This document shows positions 27,361 through 37,828 of a DNA stretch of 64,000 bases, piece after piece. A program made the position numbers and the translations under genes. The notes beneath the pieces are model-generated. The model made no database searches. It saw only the letters and a list, made by a program, of their open reading frames with translations, and was not told the origin of the DNA. Positions within the stretch are counted from its first letter, which is position 1, and every line of letters starts with the position of its first letter. Source of the DNA: Todiramphus chloris collaris (Eukaryota > Chordata > Aves > Coraciiformes > Alcedinidae); NCBI GenBank assembly GCA_025345505.1, contig JANVCC010000077.1, positions 10,223,163-10,287,162 of the forward strand, read 5' to 3'.

Positions 27361-27604
27361 AGGTTTAAAAAGAGAAAACCAAATACCTGATTAGATATTC
27401 TGTAGTCATTCAAACAGAAGCTCTGCCACTGAGAGAAAAAACCGTTAAGACCATAAAGCCAGAGTCTTTCAGATGAATTACAATCCTTAATAAGATGCTA
27501 AAGTACATCCTTCTGTTTCAGGAAACAGAGGTTCTTGACAGGCATTCTTTTAGCTGATTGCGCATTTCATGGCATTTAGAGGTAATTATTAAAAATCATA
27601 AGGT

Positions 27605-27885
27605 TTTGTCCTGGTTCTGGGCTGCCACGCAAGGAGGATAAGCTGAATGAGTAGCTAAAGGACATCTTGTGTTTGTTACTATTAATAAGGATGATGCAAT
27701 GTACTATCATGTAATATCCATCGCTTGCTTTGTCTAAGCTGCTGTAACTCTATTTTGTATTTGTGTAACTGTATAAAAACCCAACAACTTGAAAGGCAAC
27801 AAGGTAGATCTTCTGAAAGTTAGACTCTGTCTCCCTCAAGCAGCTCTTAAACTCAGTGCACAGGTTTGTCTGTAACAGTTTGAGG
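27605..27885 (+). mobile_element. Candidate LTR of an avian endogenous retrovirus
   Basis: The block begins TGTCCTGGTTCTGGGCTG, the usual opening of avian LTRs. It has a TATA box (gtataaaaaccc) near 27,769 and ends near a ctgtaaca. The size of about 280 bp and the order of TG start, TATA and CA end fit an LTR. I cannot match its middle to a specific family, and no target-site duplication was identified. Confidence 0.35.
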
Positions 27886-29859
27886 GCAGTGGAATAAATT
27901 AAGTATATTAAAGGTGGGGTTAAAATAGCTGCACCATACTATCTTCTTCAGTAAAAGCCCTTTTTGCTTTACTAGCTACATTAAAATGTTTTCTTCACTC
28001 TATTTTGTTTATCTGAGAAAATCATCTCAGGATGGTTCTGCAGCAACCGATAATCTTGCACTTTTCTGGTTAATGAAATGTTCTGGGCTCTGCTTCAGCA
28101 CCAGTTTTCACCAACAGAAGGAAGAAAGCAAATTGCACTACACCACCACCTCCCCCAAAGGAAAAGAACCCAACCGCAATCTCTTGTTGATTGAACCTGT
28201 TGCTTGGCTGTGTTTGTGTTTCTGAGCTGTTCTACAAAAGGCCACTGTGAACACCTCAAGGGTGCTGGAGTTGGTCAAGGTGCCATGAAGTTTCAGCATG
28301 AGCTCCCAGAGCTGTTCTGACCATCTCAAGGAGCATGCAGGAGCCTGCGGTGATGTTATTTGTGCAGAGTACAGACAGCATTGTTAATTGTTGCTTGACA
28401 AAGGCAGTGCTGCTAGAACAAGCCCAGGGAGGTATCTGGCTTGGACTACTCATTCGAATTTGGCATTGGATTATATTAACCCCCTGTTTCTCTGAAATTT
28501 GCAAGTAGGATTTAGTTGTTTTGTTTGGGGTTTGTGTTGTTTTTTGGTGGGGTTTTTTTTATCTTCTGCCCTCTTTCATACCTGCAACTTTAGTTTCATC
28601 TCCATGTTAATTAACACTAGAAAGAAGTCTTCTGCATCAGGAGTATTTTTAGTCTTCTCAGAAGTGATGTATAACTTGTGAGACTTTCCAAAAGACCACG
28701 TTATTCTTAATACTATCTGTTAAATACAGAGGGCAATGTTCCCATAACTCTGCTCAACTTAGAGCAAAACATTACAATAAACATTAATGGGTATAAATTT
28801 GTTATAATCAAGTAAAGAATCCACCCCTTGGGCTGACTGTTTATAATGTGTTGGTGGTAGTTGTACTTCCAGGTTAGGTTGTTTATTCAAAGGTGAGTGG
28901 CTGCTCCTAATATCTGTAGGCAACTGAGGAAATTATGATTCATATTAAGAACAAGCACAGTCTGAAAAAAAATCGGAGGTTTTGGGATCAGACCACATAG
29001 GATACAGACATTCATTTACCAACTGTTTACTGTTCAGCTCCACTACCCTCTCTTCACATTGATTTTCTTTCGCAATGACATACTCCTCATCGTTGACAAG
29101 TCAATTCCAAATAGCAAATCCTCTTTTACAGCTGCTCAGCCTGTGTTCCTCTTGGCCTTCGGAAATGCTTGCCCTGGTTTAATATGACTGTTAGAAATGC
29201 CAAAGGTGCTGAGAAAGGACTGGCAGTAGATGTACCAGTGAAGCAGCAATTAATTATGCATTCTTGTGAGAGCAGGTGTCCTAGCAAAGGAGGCACACCT
29301 GCGGTCAGAGTTTTCAGCATTTTATACCCTATTCCCATCCGCAGAAGTCCCTCCCTTGTTTATTTTTTATTATTTTCTCCAAGCGGAAACAGGAACCTGA
29401 CAGACATGAAATGTGGATTACAAACTATCATGCACTTATGAAAAAGGTGCCTCGGTTTAAGCCTGTAACTCTTGGAAGTACCTAATTCCCAGGGAAACAA
29501 GGGTAATGAGTAATTTTGTTTGTTATGGAAAAGTAAAGCTCTTTTTGTCTTAACATTGCTTGCTTCACAGGATTTCTCGCAGGGGTGCTTGGACTAACTT
29601 TTGATTAATACCTTTTTATTTGTTGTTGTTTTTTAAACGGCACGGAAACAGAGTATTGTGCATGTCTTTCATTTTGCAAGCTCATGAAAGATAAACGGAT
29701 GAGGGAATTTTTTTTTTAAATCAAATTTGTGCGCGCCTCGTTCTACTTTTAATATTAAACAATTTTGTAAATTAAATTTAAATACTTGGCTCCGTTTTAT
29801 TTATTTGTAGGGTTTGATAAATCCATTTTATTTTTCAATTGTCAAGCATAACTCAGGCC
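27886..29859. other. Non-coding stretch leading into the CpG island
   Basis: No credible gene. There is a G/T-rich tract at about 28,510-28,562. Base composition switches abruptly at about 29,860, from AT-rich (many AAATT runs at 29,700-29,840) to strongly GC-rich. Confidence 0.5.
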
Positions 29860-30620
29860 AGCTCCCTGCCGGACGCTCCGATACCTCGCAGGCGGCGGGG
29901 AGCGGGGCGAGGCCGGGCCGTTTAATTAAAGCGGCCGGCGCTGCTGGGCGGAGAAGCGAGGGGGCGGCCCGGGGGCGCCGCGTTTGAACGGGCGGGCGGG
30001 GGCCGAGCTGCATCCAGTCCCGCTCCGGCGTTGTGCCCCTAGCGTGGCCGCAGGTTTCTTCTCTGGAGCGGTGGCGTGGGAGCTGAGCTGTGCCGCCGGT
30101 CCCGCCGAAGGGGTGAGGAGGTGGCGGACGAAGCCCTCCCGCCGTGCTGGTTCCGAGCCGCTTCTCCCGACCGCCGTTCCTCAGCTTCGGCAGCCTGCGT
30201 GTCGGCGCCGGCTGGGCGGAAGATGCCGGTGTGGTCGTTCCCGGCTGTTCTCAGGCTTCAGCAGCGAGCATCGTCGCTTCTCTGTGCAGGTACCGAGGGG
30301 GGCCGTGAAGCTGCGGCTGGGAGCGGAGAGGGCGGTGGGTGGGTGTGTGACAAGGACTGCAGGTGAAGGCGGCCCCGACCGCTCCCCGCCTGATCCGCTC
30401 CCGCTTGGGCGGCCCCGAGGAGCGTCACCGGTTTGCAGCGCAGTTCGGTCCCGGGGGGAAGTTTCGCGTCGTCCGGCGCGTTGAGTCCGGGCTGTCCCGA
30501 GAGCTGCGGCCCCGGCGCGGGGGGGTTTGCGGGAGCGCTGTGCGGGGTTCGCGGTAAAGGGGAAGAGCTGGAGCTTCAGGTGGGGGGGTTGGACCGCTCG
30601 GGGACTGGGGGCTGTCCCGG
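29860..30620 (+). promoter_or_regulatory. CpG island promoter
   Basis: This is the only CpG island in the window. CpG dinucleotides are dense throughout, for example gcggcggggagcggggcgag and gggcggcccgggggcgccgc, while the flanks are almost free of them. GC-box cores (gggcgg) occur at about 29,946, 29,961 and 29,990, and no convincing TATA box is seen. That fits a broad housekeeping-type start region. The island covers the first candidate coding exon, and a consensus splice donor (gcag/gtaccg) at 30,289/30,290 points transcription to the + strand. Bidirectional firing is possible, but no minus-strand exon was found. Confidence 0.85.
30223..30289 (+). CDS. Candidate exon 1 of an unrecognised protein (22 codons plus 1 base)
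   Basis: The ATG at 30,223 (context gcggaagATGc, purine at -3) opens a frame that reaches the donor gcag/gtaccg at 30,289/30,290, leaving one base of a split codon. The 22 residues begin MPVWSFPAVLRLQQRASSLL. They are hydrophobic with arginines and no acidic residue, like a mitochondrial presequence or a signal-type leader. An in-frame upstream ATG at 30,076 could add 49 residues, but that extension is arginine- and alanine-rich in the way of translated CpG islands, so I prefer the inner start. The split codon joins in phase to exon 2. The gene is not recognised. Confidence 0.5.
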
Positions 30621-31859
30621 CCACGGAGGCAGCAAATCCTGGCACAACAGTGGGGATTTTTAAGGAGAAAAAAACCCAATTGTTCTCTGGAAATGCTGTT
30701 TTAAAGACAGAGACAGAAGAATAAGTTGTTTTTTTTTTTAAAGTGACCTCTCAAAAAATTGGAGGGCATCTCTTTAATCTAGGAAAGGCTGAGGGAGTTT
30801 GTTGTGGAGAGGACACTAATTCAGTGCTCTGCGTAGTAGTTAATAATCCAATAGAGAGCAAAGCAGGCTTCCTTAAATCTTTATGATTCCCAGGGAAACA
30901 TAAACTATGGTTGATCCTATCGGTGCCAATAATTAAAAGTAGAATTTGGACAAAGATGTATCTATGGTCATCCTGACTCTCCGGAGTCTGCGAGAGGAAG
31001 AAATCCCCTGGAGAACTTCTGCAATGTGCTGGAGGCTCTCTGTGAAGTACCTGAATAACAAGTTTCTATAGAAACTGATGAGTGCTAATCATTGATGACT
31101 GGTGTAAATGGACATTGAACTAGTTTGTATGTTTTCATTAAATGCATCCACCCTTGGAGGTGGAACTCCAAATGTTCAAGAGGCTAGTCATCTTCACAGT
31201 GGTTTTGATTTTGTCCGAGTTATAACCAATCTTCGTTATGTTAACATTGACAGCAGCAGTGCACCAAAATGATTCTGTGGAGGTGTGCATGTAGAATCTC
31301 TGTATAGATCATATACAGCTCCACAACTTCTGTGTTCATTTGCAGTGTCTTCATTTTTAGTCAGTGAAACTTGTGTGTCAAATCTCATCTTTGCAGGTCA
31401 TTTGACTAAAGAAGTTGACACTTTATTTAGATTCGGCTAAGGTCCTAAAAATTCACATCTGATTACTAGTCCAAATGTAATTCTTTCAGATTTAGTTTAG
31501 AGGACTTATTTAGATTAGTATATGCAAAAAACTTACTACTTCTACTTAGCTTTACTTGTACCTTCTACTATGTGTTATATTTACTGTATGTGTCCTTGCT
31601 TGCTTTCCATTATAGTTTCATTAAGAGGTATATGCCCTTTTAATAAGATGATGTTTTGATAGAGGTTGCTTAAAATTACATGTCGGAGGGGAAAACTGGT
31701 ATTTAAACATTTTTTAAAAATCGTTTATTTTTAAATTTTGTCCAAATATACATTCTTTCTGTATACTACTTCTCACTGGATTTGATTACTCTATCTGTGA
31801 TCTTGCATAAGTGTACCAATGTGCTAGCTATTAAACACTTCTTTTTCTCCAACAGTCAG
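30290..31859 (+). other. Candidate intron 1
   Basis: Begins GTACCG and ends with the pyrimidine-rich cttctttttctccaacagtcag. No clear repeat or other exon is seen inside it. The first 300 bases still belong to the CpG island and include G-runs at about 30,520-30,590. Confidence 0.4.
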
Positions 31860-31999
31860 GACAGAGAATCTTTGTTTCTGTAACATGGACACGACTAGGA
31901 GAAGGAAAAGTCAGAGAACTGGTAACTTTTATTATTAATGGAATTGTAAAGCATCAAGCTGTGCTCCTGGGTGTTGCTGAGCAGGCAATGAAGAAAAAG
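31860..31999 (+). CDS. Candidate exon 2 of the unrecognised protein (46 codons)
   Basis: The exon lies between an acceptor with a good polypyrimidine tract (AG at 31,858-31,859) and a donor aaaaag/gtatgt at 31,999/32,000, close to consensus. Its first two bases complete the codon left by exon 1, giving Gly. The remaining 138 bases are open and read QRIFVSVTWTRLGEGKVREL, then VTFIINGIVKHQAVLLGVAE, then QAMKKK. The peptide has a protein-like mix with an amphipathic helical look in its second half. A competing acceptor 4 bases upstream (31,854-31,855) would break the frame with exon 1. No family is recognised. An exon of an unlisted non-coding transcript is the main alternative. Confidence 0.5.
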
Positions 32000-32826
32000 G
32001 TATGTGTTTATTATGTGTCTTATTTCCATGACCTTGGCATAGCTGGCACAGGTACTGTTTTTATTAGTAGAAAGTTCAGTGAAGAAGAATTAAAACTTGA
32101 TAAATGATGCCATCTGTGGGAATGCCCATTGTGTTCAGAGGTTTTTTTTCAGCTGCGTTGGAAAGTAGATATTGGTGCATGACAGCTTAGAGAATGAAAC
32201 TAAAACCTAACCAAAAAAAAAGCTGTTTTCAAGCATGGAATTAACTTATGGTGAATTATGGACTAGGTGTTCATTTTATAGTATTTTTAGGCTTTGAGAA
32301 TGCTAGTAGTGTTCACTTCTACACATAACCATGTAGAAAATCAGTATACCAACTTTTATTTATGGTTCTTTTTCAGAAGAGTCTTTGGGATACTATAAAA
32401 AAAGAAAAACTCAGAAACATCTGCTTCAATAAAAGTTAAAAAAAAAAAGTACTTTGAGAGTTAAAAATGTTAATAAAGCCTTTCAAGTTTCTGAGAATGT
32501 GGATAGACTTATAGTCCACTTCAGCCATGTGAAAATCAGAACACAATGCAAAATAGCCTATCCCCAGGAAATGATTCTCTTGTTGTCTCAAAAAAATAAA
32601 TTGTCAACATCTCCTATTGCACCAGTTCTAGAGGAGCATCATAATACTGTTTGCACACCACTTGCAATGAGATGGTCTGGTATATTCTTGGATTGCTGCC
32701 TCTGTCTGTGAGGAATTCTTGTCTGAAATAGAAAAGTGTCAACTGAAAGTCAATAAATTTGTTAGGAAGCATCTTACTGTATTTTACTTAACAGGTGGGA
32801 AATTTCACAGTGTGTTTCTCAGATAG
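32000..32826 (+). other. Candidate intron 2
   Basis: Begins GTATGTGT and ends tgtgtttctcagatag. No feature of its own apart from AT-rich sequence and an A run near 32,438-32,449. Confidence 0.35.
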
Positions 32827-33007
32827 CAGAGTATTATGTCATTTGATTCATCATTATCATCTGTGTTATGTGCCTTTGAAGCTGTGTGCCAACATACAAC
32901 TCAAACAGTAGAATGCTCAAGAACTCATACGGTGGGACTGAACTCTTCCTCATTCTCTTCAGAGTCTGGTACTCCTCTAAATGTTATGGAAGGAATGTTT
33001 GATCAAA
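32827..33007 (+). CDS. Candidate exon 3 of the unrecognised protein (60 codons plus 1 base)
   Basis: The acceptor tttctcagatag ends at 32,826 and the donor caaa/gtgagt at 33,007/33,008 is near-perfect. The exon starts in phase 0, as exon 2 requires. It stays open for 60 codons: [20 protein letters not shown], then a Cys/Thr-rich stretch with three Cys, then a Ser-rich [10 protein letters not shown], then NVMEGMFDQ. It ends in phase 1. As in exon 2, a stronger-looking acceptor lies 4 bases upstream (AG at 32,821-32,822), but it gives an immediate or early stop in each phase. The Ser-rich composition suggests a disordered linker. Not recognised. Confidence 0.38.
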
Positions 33008-34231
33008 GTGAGTTATTTGATGTATAGACGTTCATGTTAAATCCATTTCTTTTATACGCACTTTGATCTGACAAATGTTTTCTGTTTGCAAAGCTGTATC
33101 TGCCTCAGTCCTATACAAAGAACTCTTGGACAGTGGAAGTAAAACTTCCAGCTGATGAGTACTGTGTTTTCTGACCTAGGTGGAATACCAGCAACGATTC
33201 GTCACTCAGATATGTCAACTATAATTCCAGGCAGGAAGGAAGGTTCCTGTTTCCCCTTGGAGAAAACAATATTTCTGAGCTTACTGAGGAACATGCAGCA
33301 TCTTTCTACATTACTATTGTTCATCTTAAATAGCCCTTATCTGTTGCCTCATTGTCTATTAATATATCAATTTGTGATTGTGCACTTTTGTCCTTTATCT
33401 TCCTTCTACCTGAAGACTTAGCTCTAAGCCTCAGTTTTCCATTAGGCAACTTAAGGCTTCTAGTCTTTGGTAAATGATTTCTGATGAGGCAGCTTATGTC
33501 TTTTATTCTTCAAGTTAATGTTAGAAAAAAAAAAAAAAGATTATACTTATTCTACAGTTTGCAAAAGCAGCATTCCTCAGGATTTTCTACACTAATGGAG
33601 AAAACCACAGCACTGCATAGATTTAAATAGGAATGTTAATATTGGCCTGGATAAAATTACCAAGGGAAATGTTCATGTGCAAAAGCTCAGAAGAAACAGT
33701 CGGGTTCATAGGGCTGGTATGTCATGAGAAACCTTGCTCTCTGTCTCTCATACCAGTGACACTGGACGGCCAATTTTGATGTCCGTGTTTTGGTGCTTGT
33801 GAATAAATCTGCACAAGAGGAGTGTTGTAACTGAATTTGAATTAAACTAAGCATTACCTTAACTTTCATTAGATTTTTGCAGTGAATTTTGTTCTATCAC
33901 TTTCCTGCATCACTTAACAAATTAGTAAATTGTGGTTTAAAACAGAGTAGATGTTTTTCTCCTACGTAGAATTTTTTTCTGTGTTAACAGTTAAATCCTG
34001 TTTGACGAGGCATCAATAGTCTTGCTTTTCTAGCATCAGATTAGTTTACTGCTTTTGTGTTTCCTGGAAATTTCATTTTTCCTGGAAATTCATCCTGGAT
34101 CTGGAGAATCTTAATGAAAAATGTTTCAGCAAAGTTGGTTTAGTCTCTATGAAAAAAAGTTCTCTCCGGCTGTACTGCAAAATGTGATAAAAATAAAAAA
34201 CTACTTCTCACTGCTTTCCTTTTCAAAATAG
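33008..34231 (+). other. Candidate intron 3
   Basis: Begins GTGAGT and ends tgctttccttttcaaaatag. It contains a run of 14 A near 33,525-33,538 and no recognised repeat. Confidence 0.3.
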
Positions 34232-34308
34232 AAACCATTTTTCAATCAGTGAAAAATATTTCTGATGGCAACGTGGAGCTGCCTGAAGCTGTAAAACAGG
34301 AGATGTGA
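34232..34308 (+). CDS. Candidate terminal exon 4 (ends in TGA)
   Basis: The acceptor ttccttttcaaaatag ends at 34,231. Its first two bases complete the phase-1 codon from exon 3 (Lys). The frame then reads TIFQSVKNISDGNVELPEAV plus KQEM and a TGA at 34,306-34,308. This is the only frame without an early stop, and it is the one the phase demands. The exon might instead leave at a weak donor gct/gtaaaa (34,290/34,291) or at gat/gtgata, with the gene continuing beyond. No clear AATAAA poly(A) signal follows closely. If terminal, the whole protein has about 154 residues. Confidence 0.3.
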
Positions 34309-37300
34309 TATTGCAAACTACCGTGGCTGGAGATGTTCAAGAAGCCAACTTTCACCTCAGGTAGCCCTGTGGATCCAGCAGCAATATGACTTCACCAGGA
34401 ACATCTACCAAAGGTTTATCATTGCTGAAAGCCAAAGGTGAGAGCCCTGAGGATACTCCCCATGCATCTGTGTTTATTTCAGAAGAAATGGGGATTTGTC
34501 GCCTTCAAACTCGGAAAGATTGGAAGGGGGTTGCAGCAGAGCAAGCAGCCTTAATTTGTCACTGCTGTAAGAATGAAGAAATTCAGTGAGAACCAATTAT
34601 TTAATTCCCAGCCTCCTGCCAGGCAGAGAAAAATGTGGCACACTATTTTCTTGAATATGCCACAGGAGCTTACGAGAATGAGTTAATATAAATGAAACAA
34701 AATAATACAACGGTGGAGGTACCGGCGGTGGGCATAAGGAGGAACAAATAGATATTAAAGGGTTGCTGGCATGACCTAAGCTCAGCTAGCACAGTGGCTG
34801 ATGGAGATCAGCCTGCACCAATGGGGACCAGAGCTCTCCAACAGGGGAAATAATCTGAATATTCTGAAAGTGTTGACAGAGGCAGTAATGAAACAAGTAT
34901 TAACAAGCAAATACTGCTGCCAGCAGGTGATTTTAATTTCAGGCAGGCTACAAAAGAGAGGAGAAGCAAATATATATGATGGGAACATAATCCTTTCATG
35001 AGCCATTTCCCCCCCACCCCAGTTAATCTTTTTCAAACCACCACTGATATAAAAATATCTCTGTGTATGGTGGAAGTGAGAGGAGGTGCTCTAAGCTTAG
35101 AACCACAGCTCACAGCAATATTTGACTAATAGAGCAGGGGAATTGCATGAAAAGCTGAGAAAGCTGTGACAAACTTTCTTACCTGGCACAGAACTGAGGA
35201 AAGTGGATCTTTCAAAGCACATATTCCTTCTTCTGGGTTCTGAGGGAATCACAGACCCTTAATGAGCTGGAGTATGAATATGAGCTAAGTACTCTGGATA
35301 TTTAAAGATCTGAGGAAATGAAATGTCACAGAGAGAGAGCTGTATGCTTTTCCTCTTCAACCGGAAAGGTCTACTGCACACAAAGGTATGGACTGTGGCT
35401 GTGATGAGTGGAAGTGTGCTGATAGAGAAAAAACACATCCTGGAAGATTAAGAAGTCCCAGAGGCAGGCAGGCATGAGAAAGTTGAATCAGATGGCAGTA
35501 GCTGAGAGGGGGGGTTTGTTGAATACAAAAGCCTTCCAGATATCCTGACTGTGCCCTGGAGGAGTAGCTATATGTGGGTTAAGCACATGAGCCATGCATG
35601 TGACAACTGGGCAGTGATTTTTTTTTTTTTTTAATGCAGCTGAAAACTTTACTGCATTTGGTGGAATGTCCTCTGGACAATTAGCTTCACAATCAATTCT
35701 GGTTAATCACCACCTTGGCTCTTTCTAGAGAAATGTGTGCACTGACCCACATACTTCCATCTCCTGCCAATCTTGGTGTGCCATTAAATAGCCACAAAAA
35801 TTGTTATAAGAGCTCTACCCTTTCACACTACCCTTGGTTTGCAAATCAAGAGTAAATAGCAAATATTATAAAAATATAAATAGAAAATATTTACTAAACC
35901 AAATCTAGTCTAAGTAAAAAATGAACTTGTAACACAGACGCAGCCTGGAGAATTCTGGATAACCTACTAATGCCCATTTAAAGTTACCTGGCTTTGCCTT
36001 TTTGAAAATTTGTAATACTGTCTCTATTTCTCCTAACAGATCCACACTGAGTGCTTCTGATTCCTTTGGAAAAGCAGGAAGCACAGGGATAACTTATTGC
36101 CATATTTATGCAAGCTGGAAAGTTTACTTTCCAGTGAGGGCTTTTGGGTTCTGGCTATGCAGAGCAGTGTGTGCATAGAAAGCTGTAACTAGGATTTCAG
36201 CTTCTTCCCCTCTGACTTTCTTACAAATGTCTTTAGTGGGAAAATGTTTATGTTAGATACAGAGTACCTAACCCTGAAACAGAATGCCCTTTGCAGTCTT
36301 TGGCAGGGGTCTTCATGCCACTTTTTTGAGGGCCAGAATTCGTAGGAGCTTGCTCCTTGCTGCAGCAAAAGCGGAATAGCATAGACATTGACTTTGCATC
36401 ACTCTCCATGGCTGCTCTCATACAGCTTAGAAACCATGGCCAGGAAGGAGAACAAAACCACCTAAAGCAGAAGCACACTTGCAGTGTGGAGTGGAGGAAA
36501 ACAGCTGCTCCAAAAAGAGGCAGCTGAAGTCAATAGGAACCCACCTGTGCCAAAAAGCAGGCAGATGGAGATATAAAGAGCTCTTCAAGGAGTGCTCTTT
36601 CTTCAGAGACATGGTTTACACAGAAGAAGTTCTTGGCTTTATTTAATCTGTAGGTTCTTTTCTGTTTGTTTTTTTTTTTTCTTTTAATTAGAACATGGTA
36701 GGTTTGTTTTGGTTTTTTGCTTTGTTTTTAATTATGTTCTTTCGAATAGCCTTATTTTGGAACCAGCACAACAGTACATCTTCCTGCTTCCTCTGAGACT
36801 GTGTCTAACAGCACAACTCCGATGCGGCAGTAGAAAAAAAAAATGTAAGTTCACTTTAATTCCCTGTATGTGCAATCTTAAAGCAACAGGGGTGGTATTA
36901 GTTTTTCTGGTGAGCTCTGTGTGTCTTAAAAAAGACTCAAAAGTTTTTTCCTTTATTAAAAACAGAAAAAAAAAAACCCAGTAAAACAATAATAAAACAA
37001 TAACAATGATAAATAATAACAAAACAATAATAATAAAAATAATAAAACAGGAAAAATAATAATAAGGTTTTAATATTTGTGATGCTAGCTTTCTGCAACT
37101 CCTTTTACAGAATCTTGTGAAATTGCTGGGGGAAAGAAAAGTTTTATCAGAGGCAAAGGGAATTAAATTTTATAAGCTAGCTATTAATTTTTAAACATTA
37201 TGCTTGTGATTCGTGTAAGAACTGAACAGAAAAAAAAACCCCAAAAATTTATTTATTTTTTCCTTTATATACATTCTATGGACTTGTGAAGAAATAAGCT

Positions 37301-37311
37301 TATGCTGCCTA
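34309..37311. other. No supported gene
   Basis: AT-rich DNA. An open frame at 34,386-34,589 lies just after the candidate exon 4 but has no recognisable content. It could be the 3' UTR of that gene. There is a T run near 35,619-35,632. Confidence 0.4.
36983..37064 (+). repeat. A-rich (AAT)/(AACAAT) simple repeat
   Basis: Interrupted AAT and AACAAT units such as aacaataataaaacaata and caataataataaaaat. A typical microsatellite, likely length-variable. Confidence 0.8.
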
Positions 37312-37828
37312 TCATAGAATCACTCAGGTTGGAAAAGCTCCTTGGGATCATCATGTCCAACCATTAGCCCTACTTTACAAGTTCACCCCTAGACCGTGTC
37401 CCCCAACACCACATCCAAGCGATGTTTAAACACATCCAGGGATGGGGACTCAGCCACCTCCCTGGGCAGCCCATTCCAATATCTCACCACTCTTTCCATG
37501 AAGAATTTTTTACTAGTGTCCAGTCTAAACCTACCTTGTTTCAGCTTGAGGCCATTCCCTCTGGTTCTATCCCCAATTACCTGAGAGCAGAGCCCAGCAC
37601 CAGCCTCTCTACAATGTCCTGTCAGGTAGTTGTAGAGAGTGATGAGGTCTCCCCTCAGCCTCCTCTTCCTCAAACTAAACAGGCCCAGCTCCTTCAAACA
37701 ATCCTCATATGATCTCCAATCCCTTGACCAGCTTCGTTGCCTCCTCTGCACCCGCTCCAGCACCTCAATATCTCTCTTGCACTGAGGTGCCCAAAACTGG
37801 ACGCAGCACTCGAGATGAGCTCAAGGGT
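37312..37828 (-). mobile_element. CR1 LINE 3' end, well preserved
   Basis: The + strand is the reverse complement of CR1 from its 3' tip (atcatagaatcactcaggtt) through the 3' UTR into the ORF2 C-terminus. Landmark pieces in order are ggatcatcatgtccaacca, gatgtttaaacacatccagg, tccctgggcagcccattcca, ggtctcccctcagcctcct, caggcccagctccttcaa and ctgaggtgcccaaaactgga. On the minus strand a frame of 124 codons (37,389-37,763) begins [10 protein letters not shown] and includes [12 protein letters not shown] and [10 protein letters not shown]. This is the ORF2 tail, still largely open, which with low apparent divergence suggests a comparatively recent insertion. It is truncated at its 5' end, as is usual for target-primed insertion. 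Confidence 0.92.

Noticed and set aside
29828..30679. Several long open frames on both strands in the CpG island (up to 166 codons)
   Set aside because: GC-rich DNA lacks stops, so long frames are expected in all six. Only the short frame ending at a good donor and continuing in phase was kept.
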